DNA from: Phallusia mammillata | Lineage: Eukaryota > Chordata > Ascidiacea > Phlebobranchia > Ascidiidae | Direction: 5' to 3' | NCBI GenBank assembly: GCA_003260075.1 | Contig: QLIY01000358.1 | Span: forward strand, 77,959-141,958 | Length of the DNA: 64,000 nucleotides | Shown: piece by piece, positions 1 through 11,594 of the stretch | Layout: every line of letters begins with the position of its first letter | Position numbering within the stretch: position 1 is the first letter of the stretch | Notes under the pieces: generated by a model | Databases searched by the model: none | Seen by the model: the letters and a program-made list of their open reading frames with translations, nothing else | What the model was told of the DNA's origin: nothing | Translations under genes and position numbers: made by a program

Positions 1-123
1 TAGGCCTACCTATTTACGNCTGATCTCAGCTGTATTCCCTTCGTATACCTTTCTTCAGTTGTATACCCTAATTTTGATGCGGTATACACTTGGGTATACA
101 GTATACCCGGTTGAAGAGCACTG
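1..123. mobile_element. terminal part of a hAT-like element
   Basis: The stretch ends with ccggttgaagagcactg. This is the terminal motif of the element at 14154-14554, which ends the same way and has a clean 8-bp target-site duplication. The internal part is rich in gtatac repeats. The other end would lie before the window, so the full length is unknown. Position 19 is an ambiguous base. Confidence 0.5.
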
Positions 124-1322
124 CTCTAGGCTACCAGTCCGTAAACATAGCAACGTTATAGGGCGGCGTTTTATAATCAAAATAACAATAAAACCACTTT
201 ATAGACGTAGTCCCTATCCCTACAGTTAACTTCTAACCCTACCCCAGCCTCGGTGTTAATTTAAATACCTGCACGTGCATTTTACGTAATCTTTACCTCT
301 AGGCTACCAGTCCGTAAACATTTGCTATAGCAACGATTTCGTATTTGTGCTTTAAATTGATGATGCCCATCGATCTGGTGGGCAAAACGAAAACAAAATT
401 ACCGTGGTAGTTTCTTATGCATAAGATTCATTAAGTAGAACGACCTATTTTGCTCAATTCAATCCTAGTTGGAAGAAAACTTTACTAATGTTTATCTTTA
501 GCCTACTAGTGCGTTATTGTTCAAACGTTTCGACAAATGCTCGTGCCATCATTAATATCTCTCTTTTTACGTCAAATTACTTTATTTTCATCATTAAACT
601 TATGAACAGATCCGTATATAGTGTTCTAAGGAAGGTTTATTTGAGCAAGGTAAGATTTCTGTTCTTTTTTATGTTGCGCAAATAACGTATCTTATTAATT
701 CTGGGGGGGGGGGAAAAAGGTTGAAGAGCACTGCTCTAGGCTACCAGTCCGTAAACATAGCAACGTTATAGGGCGGCGTTTTATAATCAAAATAACAATA
801 AAACCACTTTATAGACGTAGTCCCTATCCCTACAGTTAACTTCTAACCCTACCCCAGCCTCGGTGTTAATTTAAATACCTGCACGTGCATTTTACGTAAT
901 CTTTACCTCTAGGCTACCAGTCCGTAAACATTTGCTATAGCAACGATTTCGTATTTGTGTTTTAAATTGATGATGCCCATCGATGTGGTGGGCAAAACGA
1001 AAACAAAATTACCATGGTAGTTTCTTATGCATAAGATTCATTAAGTAGCAACGACCTATTTTGCTCAATTCAATCCTAGTTGGAAGAAAACTTTACTAAT
1101 GTTTATCTTTAGCCTACTAGTGCGTTATTGTTCAAACGTTTCGACAAATGCTCGTGCCATCATCATTAATATCTCTCTTTTTACGTCAATTTACTTTATT
1201 TTCATCATTAAACTTATGAACAGATCCGTATATAGGCCTAGTGTTCTAAGGAAGGTTTATTTGAGCAAGGTAATATTTCTGTTCTTTTTTATGTTGCGCA
1301 AATAACGTATCTTATTAATTCT
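109..1322. repeat. ~600 bp direct duplication around a poly-G tract
   Basis: Copy A (109-702) and copy B (719-1322) are collinear and near identical. I count about five substitutions and three small indels (+1, +3, +6). They are separated by an 11-G run (703-713) and a few A's. No protein family was recognised in either copy; the short open frame shared by both is hydrophobic and carries no motif. This is the first of many duplications in the window with a C or G homopolymer exactly at the join, so an assembly origin is likely. Confidence 0.85.
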
Positions 1323-2434
1323 CACAATAAACCAAAGAATCACAATAACAACAACGCACAATCAAACTATTTTACGGAGAGAAATGCACACAGTTCAAAT
1401 TTACTTGTTTGACTTATTGTTACCTCTAGATTTAATAACGTGTAAGTTATTGGTTTTCGTCTAAACGTAAGGGATGCACCAGGTGAAATCGTTGAAAGTG
1501 AAAAAAGTCGAAAGAAAACTGATGAATTTTAATAGATTTAAAGTTGAACGTTTAGCTTGGAACGCATAATTTCATTAGTGTTGCATTTATAGTAATGCTA
1601 AAACATAATGCATCAAACTGGGGTCAAAGCTATCAAATTTGAAATCATAAAGTTTAGTTGCAAACTATAATAAAAAGAAAAACATTCGCAAATACCACTT
1701 CATTGAGATAATTCTCAAAGTGGGGTTCGCTGGTTTGTAAACACACTTGTAAGTTTTTATTAACGAAACATCGTAAAATTCCACATTATGGATGCAAATT
1801 GGAGTCGAAACAAATTGGAAAAAAATGCTGTGTGATCATTTGTCTCTGTCAATTCAAACTCTATTAGTTATTTGAAATCTACAACCTAATTCGCCAAAAC
1901 ACATTTCAGTACAGTCTACACAAGATTCGCAGCTAGCATTTACGCATTTACGAAAGGTGTCTTTTTCTACAAAACGTTGGGAACAACTGCAAAAAATAAG
2001 TTGGAACATTAAAATCTCAAAAAAATATCTGTCCGTTCAGCCATGCTTCAAAAGACAGAAATATCAATAAAATCATTTTAAAAAATGTACGATGATTCTT
2101 TGTTTCTTTCCAAATGTAATTTTTTGCTGCAATTCAAACTTGTCTAAAGTTTTTTGTAAATTTAGATTTTCTACCAAACCTTCAACAACTTTTGTTTTTT
2201 TATTGTGTAAATGAAAAAAAACAAATAAAAAATGACCAGTCTGCGTTATTCGATCTGGAGAAAGTTGCGTTAAAAAGTACAGTTCTTCCAATTCTAGTTT
2301 TTGCATGTTAATGGCTTTTAACTAAGCTTTGCTTGCGTGTCCTAACTAAAAACAAAAATTTTATGTGAAACAATTAAAATGGCCAAAACTAAACAAGTAA
2401 GAGCTGGTCAACAAATCGAGGCCACATTCTCGAA
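1323..2434. other. AT-rich intergenic sequence, no gene recognised
   Basis: Downstream flank of the CD36-like gene. A 77-codon minus-strand frame at 2073-2306 matches nothing I recognise and is Leu/Lys-rich, as expected of AT-rich sequence. A minus-strand AATAAA (plus tttatt) near 2197-2202 could serve as the polyadenylation signal of the receptor gene. Confidence 0.5.
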
Positions 2435-5400
2435 TCAGTTTAACGTCGCCCATCTAAGCCAATTAACACCTAATTTATAATTTAGCAGATTTTGAGGAAA
2501 TATCTGTATCGTACGCCGAATTGCTGGTTCCGTTTGCTTTGGGGTTAACTGCAAAACAAGTAAAAATATATTATTTGCCATTCCTGTTTTAAAGGAGAAT
2601 CTTTTCTCGTTTGCACAATCGTGACTGACCTCCTTTTTTCCCCTTTTTCTAGAAAATAAAAATCCCAGTTAGGCATGAAACACGATAAAATCATTCAAAA
2701 AAGCAACTATTTACCGTTTTGTTTGTGTAGTTATGTAGCAAGGCGTAAAATAATGGAATTAACACCATTATTGATCCAACACAGCAGAGAACTATTTGCA
2801 AAATGGCAACAACTTCTCCAGGCACGACCAAGAAACTGCAACAAACAAGCGATATGAAATATTTATGACACATCGAGCCTGTTTACATGGCCATTTAAAA
2901 CACGGCCAAAAAGGTGGTCTGGTCCTTTTTTGGCCACAATGGCAATAGGCTATTTTCTCCAACGTGTTTTTCCAAAATATGTTATTTACACTGAGACTGG
3001 GATAGGGTTAGGAACTAAGGTTAAAAACAAAGTTTATAAGTTGAGTTTATTGCTATTTTGATTATAAAACCTCACCCAACCCCAAAAGCGCTAAACTGCC
3101 GTAACTTGCGTTTAAATATTCTCAAATGCTCTTTGTGCCATCTCTCGGAATTTAAAAAACTGTGTTTGATGTGACTTACGTTAAACGAACTTCCATGTAG
3201 CCAACCTGAGCCTAAAACTTCATTGAATTTTGTGTTACAAGGAAAGGGACGTTTTGATTGAAGGTCTACTCATTGCATGGCTTGGGCAATAACGTGATGT
3301 GACGTGTTTGCTCTATAGATTAGCGAGTTTGGCTTATAAAAAAATTGAAAAAAGGAAACCCCTGGAATAGAACCCATCGCGCGTACTTTTCAACTGAATA
3401 TCTGTAACAATTTAGGAGACCATAAGTAACTTACAAAGCTCCATGGGTGATAATATAATGCAGTGCTTGACTAAAATAAAACTTGGTTATAAGAATCAAT
3501 GCATACACAAGAGGTCACCAAAGAGCTTTATTTCTGATTTTTAAAACTTTGGTAACCAGGTTTGGTAAGTTTCCCAACAAACAATAAAACTTGATTTGTT
3601 AATATTTTACAAACTTCAGACGGTTGAGGCTGCTGGAATTGCGATTTAAGTTTTTAATAATAGTGAGACGTTGTAAAGTAAATTTGTTTGCGTATAATGT
3701 TGGCAAGCCATGATTTTTAACGTTTGTTTCGACAAAGGATATAAAACATCACACTTAATTATTTTCTTGGAAACAAAAGAAATACGTGCCGCTCACCTGT
3801 ACATAAGGTTTGCATCACTGTCTGTAACCGTCCCGCTCTCGTTCAACCAAACCACAGGAATAACAACGTCGGAATCAATAGCGTTAAACCAGCTGTGCAA
3901 AAACTTACATTTTAGAATACATAAATTACATAAATTACACAAATTAATGCAGAAATACCCCATATCTGGATATGGTTGAATAAGAAAATTTATTTGAAGC
4001 CTCTTGTCCAGTTTTATTCCGGTTCCCGTGTTCTAAACAAAACGTGTTTTGTTTTAAATGCAAAATCTATCACAAATCAAGGTAAGTTTGTAAATGTTTG
4101 CCAGGCTGTGAAGGATCCAGAACGAACCAAATAATAAACATGGAATTTAATCTTTCGGGAATGTTTTTGAGGGAGCCAATGGATTATTTTTTAATAATAC
4201 GACAGTAAATACACAAAATGTCAAAAGAGAGAATATTACAACGTAACAAAAAAGCACCAAAAATTGTGTGCTGAATTTCGTCATAGTAATGTAATATCTT
4301 TGGGAAATAACCAATGACCGACTTGGAGTTACCTTAATTGAAAAAAATTAAAAAAAAGTCTCCTAGGTTATTTATGTGAGAGCGACATATAGTGGTTATA
4401 ATACACGCCAGTCAGAAACAGACAGATACCGATGTTATCGGTAGAGCTACTAACACCGAGCTTGGGCTGGCCCCCGGCCTAAGAACTTCTGGTAGGTGGC
4501 GCAACAGAGCATAGGCGCTTATGGTGCTGTTACAGCAATTTGGGTTTATGGTAAGAATAATTGCTGAGTCAGCACCATAAACGCCTATGCTCTTTTGCGC
4601 CACCTACCAAAAGTTCTTAGGCCGGGGGCCAGCCCAAGCTCAGTGTTAGTAGCTCTACCGATCAAACAAAACTTTTCAATAAAATTACATAATTAGTCGT
4701 TTCAGGTTAAATATTCAAATAAATGAATAAAATATCAGAAACGCGGACCCAAAACCGAAATTAGTTATTGAACAAAACTGTTGTTTTTTTGTGCTCCTTA
4801 ATTATTTTAAATTAATTAATAGATTTTTTTTGAACTTCTATAGAAACTATAACTATAGTTGTTTTGTTGTTCGTATGTTCAGGGGTTGACGTTATTTAAT
4901 GGGCAAGATTTGAGTCTGAAGCCCAATTCTGTTATCATTGCGTCGTAATTTTCTTCTTTGCACAACAGTGCATGTGCGCAATAAGTGAATTGACACTTAA
5001 AGCTTGCTGAAAATAAAAGTCCAACATCAGACCATAACTTAAACTATAATGATAAAATACAGTGACGTGAGATTTTAACGGTTTATAGTACCGGTTCATA
5101 GACCAGGGCGGTTTCATGTTCTTCTTTGTTAGGAGGTGATATTCCTGTTGTTTGATTCATGTAAAATTCAGACCCGTACAAAAAATGCGGCGAACTGACC
5201 AAAACAGGAGCACCTGAAAATGTATTAGGAGATCTACAGTTATTTCTGCGTATCACCATGCACAATTTATTAAGCTTATATATTATAACTTTTACTAAGG
5301 CCTATATATGCGCTCGCAACTAAAAACGTTATCTGTTGTGTTTCAGAGTATTTCATAAATACATAAGCATGAAGTTAATAACATTGTTTCATGTGCGAAT

Positions 5401-8400
5401 GAGTCTGATCCTATTTCTAATTTAAAAATATCGTTATAACCTAAAATAGAGCAGGTAACTGAGGTATATAATTGTAAAGAACACATAATGAACTGCGTTG
5501 TTACCAAACATGCATTCGCTGATGGGCACTGCCCCGTCCAAGTGACACAGGGTGTTGTTGGGGTCGGGACAATAGCACCAGTTGTCTGGATTCGAATCTG
5601 GTGATTGGAATGCTTCTGGGGGAATTGTAAATTTCCACGCGGGAATTCTTTTTATTTTCTCGTCCAACTCATAAACTGCATATATGGACCTAAAATACAA
5701 ACAACATCATACTCAAACAATAAAGTGTTTAAACCATAACTACTATTAAAACTCCAAAAAAGTATTTAGTCCATCTACACCAGGTTATACAGACATACAA
5801 CGAACAAATGGCAGAAAAAAAGTAACCTGCATATGTCGTCTACAAAAAAGTATATAGTCTCCTCTCTTTCCATAAATGGAGGTGTGGTCGTACCATCTAA
5901 AACAAATAGCACTACTGAACCGACTAAAGAAATACTTTAAAAAGATGATAAAAGTAGCATGAAACGTTTTTTTGTAAAATTTAAGCAAAACCTACTCATA
6001 AATGGGTAAAAGTAAAACATGCAGGGTGGTTGACCGAATTATCAAGAAAAGAAACCAATGAGTTTAAAAGCGGAAATTACCTGTTCCATTGATCATGTTA
6101 CATGAATCTCCCGTCCAGTAATCCAACTCTCTAATTAAAAACAACAAATATTTAAAAGGAACATAAATTCATAACTCAGAACCTAGAGGCGTTCATGCAG
6201 ACCAGCCATCATGACATACACATTCCTAAATAATAGTACGACCGGCCCCATTGCAGGTGTATTACGGAATCTGTCAGTCACCAAGCAGTCCTTTCCTTCG
6301 ATTTAATCTGGGGTTCTCACTACAAAGCTGGCGTGTGCAACATACGTGGTAGGCAACGGCACTTGCGGTTCGACTTTCGTCGGGCTCGCCGCTGAGTTTT
6401 TTAGTTTTAGCTCAGTTAGAAGAGAGGGAGTTTGATTTGCTTCGAACCTACACCTTGCCATATGTGGGAATACTCGGTGACTGATTCGGTATGACGCCTT
6501 CAATAGGCCTGGTGCACTATGATTTTAAATTTATTTTGTTTTGATTTCACGGGGTTCGAGGTCAGGACGCTAACGAGGAAAAATCCCAATCAGTATACTT
6601 TATACCTGCCTATGGTTCAAGCGCCCTGGACAATTTTCCAAGTTTCTGCCCAGAAAAATTACGTAAATGTTAAAAAAATATTGGTTTATGGGCACGCCAC
6701 CTCGAAGATATACGAAAATACGTGATCCACACATTCGAAACATTTTGGCGGGGCGTTCCATAAGGAAATCACGCTGTCAAAACTATATGCGAGTTTTTGT
6801 TTCTTTGCATCAGGAAAAATATTAAACTGCACAACCGAATGGCGAATAACAATATGGTGGATCAGAGTTGCAAGTCGGGCCGGGCTTTTCGGGCCGGGTT
6901 CGGGTTCGGGCCGGGTTCGGGCTTTGGTATTTGTGAAAAAACGGGCTTAAAACGGGCCTGACTTTACGTTCCGTGTTTGCCATTTAAAAAAACAAAATAA
7001 AATCACTCAGCTAAGTAACTCTGGCTTTGACCTAATGCCCACTCTACTCTAAAACGTATTGTTTACCCCATGGTCTACTATTGTTCATTGTGTTTGTTGT
7101 CTATCTCTTTTTTCTTTCTCATCCTGTCAATCAAAATTTCGGGCCTAAACGGGCTTCGCAAAAACGTTTCGGGTTCGGGCCGGACTTCGGGCTCATACTT
7201 TCGGGCCCGCTTGCAACTCTGTGGTGGAGCTATAATTTCCACCATAATCCCCATGGGACAAAAGCTTGTTAAAAGTCAATAAGTGGCGTTATGAGCAGAA
7301 TAATAAAATTATTATATAGACAGGGATAGAGTAAAAGTAAAATTTAGCTTGACAAATTAGCATTTTTTTATTTGATGTGAGTGATGTGGTTGGTGTATTT
7401 TTCATTGACTATTTTTCTGTAACGTCTATTGGCACCGAGGAAAGAGAGGTTATATCCCCTGGTTTAGAATCTTGTTATAAAGTTATCAACATCGGGTTTT
7501 ATGTCCAAAGCAGTCAGTATTTCGGTGGATTTTTTACGTGCGGATTAAGTAAGTATATACGATCAGTTGTTGCATTGTAAAGAAATGCTAAACCTAAATA
7601 TTACAAGTACACACCATGAGCATGCATTGAAAACTTGATAACGATTAGTACCATGAAGAGTCCTGAGTGAAAAACTTACATTAACAAGGAAAACTACTGC
7701 CTTAGAGTACATTGACAAGCAAACTTTAACTTCTATTTTACTGACGTCTTTCCTTCGTAGGTTGTGATGATATTTGTAAGTTCTGGATGATGTTTTCCTG
7801 TGTAAACCTGGTAGTTGAACCAGCCTGCTGATTTGTTGGACTGGAAAAAACATTTTACAACAAAATGGAGTTATTGTTCAAGTTAATTTGATCAATAAGG
7901 ACAAAACTTTTAGGATTTTGTTAAATCGTAACGTTTTTTATTAATTGTTGTGCGGAAACCTGGACTATAGCTTAACGATTTTAGGCAGACTTTACTGAGA
8001 ACAATTTTATCAATTAAATTTATGTTTTTGTGACTAGAAACTGTTTTGCACACCTGGAGTGTTTAAAGAAGCTGTGTGTATTGTTGCATGCTTTACAAAT
8101 CGTACCGTTGCAAACAATCCAAATGTAATATCTTGTCCCACTAAGTTGCCCAATATGTCGAGAAGTGGGTCACTAAAGCCAAAAAGTAATTCCTCCACTG
8201 TGTGGTTGAATATGATCTCGCTATTGCTTTGTAACAAACGATTTACAACAGTGCCAGTAAGGTTTGCAAGAAAATGTTGTTGAATACCCGGAAGGCTCTG
8301 AAACAAATTTAACACAATTAATCCCTAACAAATCACCATTATACTTGGTCAAGAGCAACTTACAACTGCAATAAAGTTTATGGTGTAAATTCTGTCGTCC

Positions 8401-9193
8401 AAGCTTCCAACTGAGTTATCGGGATCGAAGATTAGAACAGTCTTTTGTCGGTAAAATACCTGTTCAGGGTCGACGTCCAAAAATGAAATGTTATCTTTTG
8501 ATAAATATTCTCTGTGACAAAAAATATTTACAACAATTTGGTCAAGGTTTTATGTGAAACAGTTGTAGTTAAGTACATAATACCGAACACTGAAGTTTGT
8601 CGAATTTAGTATTTAAGGATGACAACTGTTGTTTTTTCGCCGCGTCCTACATTTGTACAATGATAGTTAACCGTATAGACCAGTGAAAATCTTGCACCTT
8701 ATAATGTTTGACATTATCCCAGTAGGCTACTATTGTTCAGGTAAACTGATGTTTTTGAGGTTTTCACCTGTAGGTGTACGGGCCAAGTTCTACCATGTGC
8801 GGTTTTATCCACACAGGGTTTATCCTCCTATGATACGCATCAATGATCTCTTGGTAATTTGTGATGTTGTAAAAATAATAACTCATGTAGGTTGGCGTTG
8901 ATACCACCTCCCACTGATCGTACATAACTGTACCAGGCGCGATAAGAGTTTCCTGAGAGCAAAAGTTTACATTGTAATCTACTCAGTAAACACTCATTTA
9001 TCACACTTGAAACAAATTAACCAAGCTTCCATCATAAATATTTCTCTCAGAAAATGTAACAAACCTGTTTAACCAAATCCACATAAATAAGATCAAAAAC
9101 AGCAACAGCTATTGCTCCGATAATAACCAAAATAAGACCAATGACTCCAACAGAGATGAGGCCACATTTTTTATTGCAGCATTTATTTCCCAT
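2435..9193 (-). CDS. CD36/SCARB-family scavenger receptor, complete, 13 exons
   Basis: Exons, from the 5' end: 9065-9193, 8768-8952, 8364-8511, 8054-8297, 7742-7827, 6081-6126, 5827-5896, 5505-5689, 5092-5213, 3959-4032, 3797-3892, 2715-2835, ~2475-2548. All phases agree and give about 502 codons plus a short tail, normal for the family (470-530). The protein starts MGNKCCNKK with an N-terminal membrane segment (ISVGVIGLILVIIGAIAVAV) and has a second one near the C-terminus (exon 12). The large loop carries family hallmarks: GPYTYR, FGFSDPLLD, DSCNMINGTDG, FFVDDICRSIYAV, NPDNWCYCP, PHFLYGS, RLQINFLIQP and VVWLNESGT. The loop is extracellular or luminal in this family. The last exon is ambiguous: two frames are open, with stops at 2475-2477 and 2435-2437. 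Choosing between CD36, SCARB1 and SCARB2/LIMP-2 is not possible by eye. Confidence 0.93.
4437..4662. mobile_element. foldback MITE with ~94 bp arms, in an intron of the CD36-like gene
   Basis: The left arm (4437-4530) and right arm (4569-4662) are imperfect reverse complements around a ~38 bp loop. The arms begin atcggtagagctactaacac. I see no clear target-site duplication. Related end motifs (agagctactaacac) occur at 47235 and 55402, so this is a dispersed family. Confidence 0.8.
6300..6535. repeat. possible tRNA-derived SINE-like segment
   Basis: Within intron 5 of the CD36-like gene. It contains tagctcagttagaaga, which resembles a tRNA A box, followed by gcttcgaacct, which resembles a B box, but the spacing is shorter than in a real tRNA. 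The end motif tcggtatgacgccttcaata recurs in altered form near 49079 in a lipoxygenase intron. Weak call. Confidence 0.3.
6863..7221. mobile_element. hAT-type MITE rich in gggttc repeats
   Basis: The terminal inverted repeats are cagagttgcaagtcgggcc and ggcccgcttgcaactctg. The flanks are tggtggat (6855-6862) and tggtggag (7222-7229), a 7/8 match to an 8-bp target-site duplication. The ends hold gggttc/gggcc arrays and the middle is AT-rich. A 133-bp relative lies at 50014-50146. It sits in intron 5 of the CD36-like gene. No transposase is encoded. Confidence 0.85.
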
Positions 9194-10483
9194 GTTAAAA
9201 CACTTTTTGACCTACCTATAAAGAAAAAATTGTTAAACGGAGCAGATGTTACGGGAAATAGTATACTGATAATATTTTTTAAGTTCAAAAGCGGGAAATT
9301 ACATTGAAACAGGAATCGTCTTTCCTAACTAATAGTTACTAAAAACTGTCTTTGAGCGAACCATTTATTTAGCTATTTCAGCAGTTTGCTTTCTGGTGCA
9401 TTAAAAAAATCTTATGGCCGATTTAAACAATAATTTTACTACATGTATTTTCAGTTCCACCTTCGTTTGCTCTCAAACTATACAACCTGCCTCAACTACT
9501 TTACGCAACTTGTTGCGGGTTTTAATGTCTTTTTGAAAAACAGAATCATGTCTGGTCTTGGTCGATACGACCTGAAGTAACTTTGTAAGCAATCAATTCG
9601 TGTTGTTCGCAGATTTGTTAATGATCAGCAAAAGTCTGCTCAGTTGCGCTGCGTCATTCGAAAATGTTAAATACAAGCGACAAAACAAGATAGCCCATCA
9701 CCAAACAGAAAATGAGGTCAAAGTTTTTTCAGGCATATAACGTTTAATTTGAACACCTTAACATAATACGGTTGTCCAAAAAAATTGGACTTTAGGAAGT
9801 ATTTTTGACACTATTATTTTGTGACGATAAACCACAAAATGAATCAAAAAATTATGTGACATCTTAAAGAACTGATCAGTATCCCGCAGGATAATTGTTT
9901 GTAGACTGTCAACGACCCTGACCGACACAAACAATCACAGAAGAGAAAGTTTGCTGAGTTTGCGATACATCACAACCATTTTTCAGTAAAGAATGGTGGT
10001 TTCATACCAACCGCAGAGATATCGTTGCGAGGCAGACTCTATAGTCACATGACACGGCCGCGCCCACACCACAGAGGGTAACTTTAGGTTAACTTAAAGA
10101 CAGGACACAGTAGTTCCAACTGCGCTGTCACTCAAAATTTATTGGAGGCAAATTTGTATTGTTATGCCTTATTTTTCCCACAAGAAACGTTTTTTTACAT
10201 GAAGAAGTGTATTAATAATTTTCATGTCACAATATTGCACTTGAAAGTTATCTACGTAAAGAATTACACACCGATAATAGCGTTAATTGAGAACAATTAG
10301 CTTAGTTCACATGTTGATTTCTTAATACTTTTTTGTCAATCGTTATATCTGTGCTACTTTACCGAAAAATGCAAGGGTTATTCACATGTTAAGTGTAAAG
10401 CATGTTTTAAGTTATTGCATAAAAAGAAAACGATTGGAAACAGTAATCAGGCGAAATGGGGTGAAGAATAGTCGATATACTTT
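9194..10483. other. intergenic region between mannosidase 3' end and CD36-like gene start
   Basis: The two genes face the same way, so this span must hold the mannosidase 3' UTR and the upstream region of the CD36-like gene. A minus-strand AATAAA lies near 10136-10141. No other gene, RNA or repeat was recognised, and no promoter motif can be defended by eye. Confidence 0.4.
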
Positions 10484-11512
10484 TCATCTCATCAAGAAAG
10501 TGCGTATCTGCAGCGGCTGCAACGTCACGTCGAACTGGTCGTACAACACGTCACCAAATCCGTTTGTGGCGTCATAATGCTTTTCGAAATGCATTTGACG
10601 TTCTGCATCTGCAGATAAATGCCGAGGGTTAAAATTAGAACAAGCTGACCGCATTAATCATTACCCATTTTCCGTGAAACAAAAGGTTGTTTACTTATTA
10701 CCGGGCAGCAGATTTTACGACCCGCGTCAGTTGCGATTATTTGAGATTGTTAAATAGGATTTATTTACCTCTTTTCGGTCGTGTTTTTGACTTCCACTGT
10801 AGCCTTGTCACTTGACTTTTCAATGCATTGCCGGAAAGTACGAGTTCTTCCACTGATACTGGGTCGAATCCTTTTATTAAGCCCTGAACATATTAACGTT
10901 TTTTTTATAAACCAAGACTCACATTTGCAGTAAATCTCGGATAATCTGGATCTTTGCCTAATTAGGACAAAACTTGAGGTACATATAATCTGTAATGTTT
11001 TTCTTGACAAAATGCTTCGGTTTATCCAGATTATTTTTTACGCCTGATCCGGAGAAAAATTGCTCTTCTACATCTTCTAATCCGGATTTTTTACGTTTTT
11101 ACGTTACAACGTTTCATTTACGTTTTCTATTTATATGGTGAGTTATAACACGTGATTAATCTGGGCTTCTGTTACAATACATTGTTTTTCACAGTTTATA
11201 ACAATCAGTGCTGGATCCCCCCCCCCACTTTTTACGTTTTTTATTTATATGGTGAGTTATAACACGTGATTACTCTGGGCTTCTGTTACAATACATTGTT
11301 TTTCACAGTTTATAACAATACATGGTGTCCGGACTAACCGAGGTTTGTAGTTCGTTTGCTATGCACGTTTACAACCAAATGTAAATTTTCCTAAAATATT
11401 GAGCATTAACGCAATAATTAAACAACTACTTAACACAGATCACTTATTTTCGCAGTAAAAAGGATAAGTAAACAAATCCTTGACCAAAAAATTAAAAAAC
11501 AAAACAAAAATG

Positions 11513-11594
<82 letters not shown>

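Noticed and set aside
488-1305. A ~65-codon hydrophobic frame found in both copies of the first duplication
   Set aside because: It is repeated only because the DNA is duplicated. One copy gains residues from indels, no start context or family match is visible, and it is typical of AT-rich non-coding sequence.
2073-2306. A 77-codon minus-strand frame beginning MQKLELEELYFL
   Set aside because: No recognised motif; Leu/Lys/Phe content is that expected from AT-rich DNA; it probably lies in the 3' flank of the CD36-like gene.
4935-5080. A possible CD36 exon reading QALSVNSLI
   Set aside because: The phase does not follow exon 9 and the expected NTGTGIKLDKRLQINF segment is found instead at 3959-4032 with correct phases.
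6300-6530. A real tRNA gene at the A/B-box-like motifs
   Set aside because: Spacing between the boxes is too short and no acceptor stem can be paired, so at most a degraded tRNA-derived repeat.
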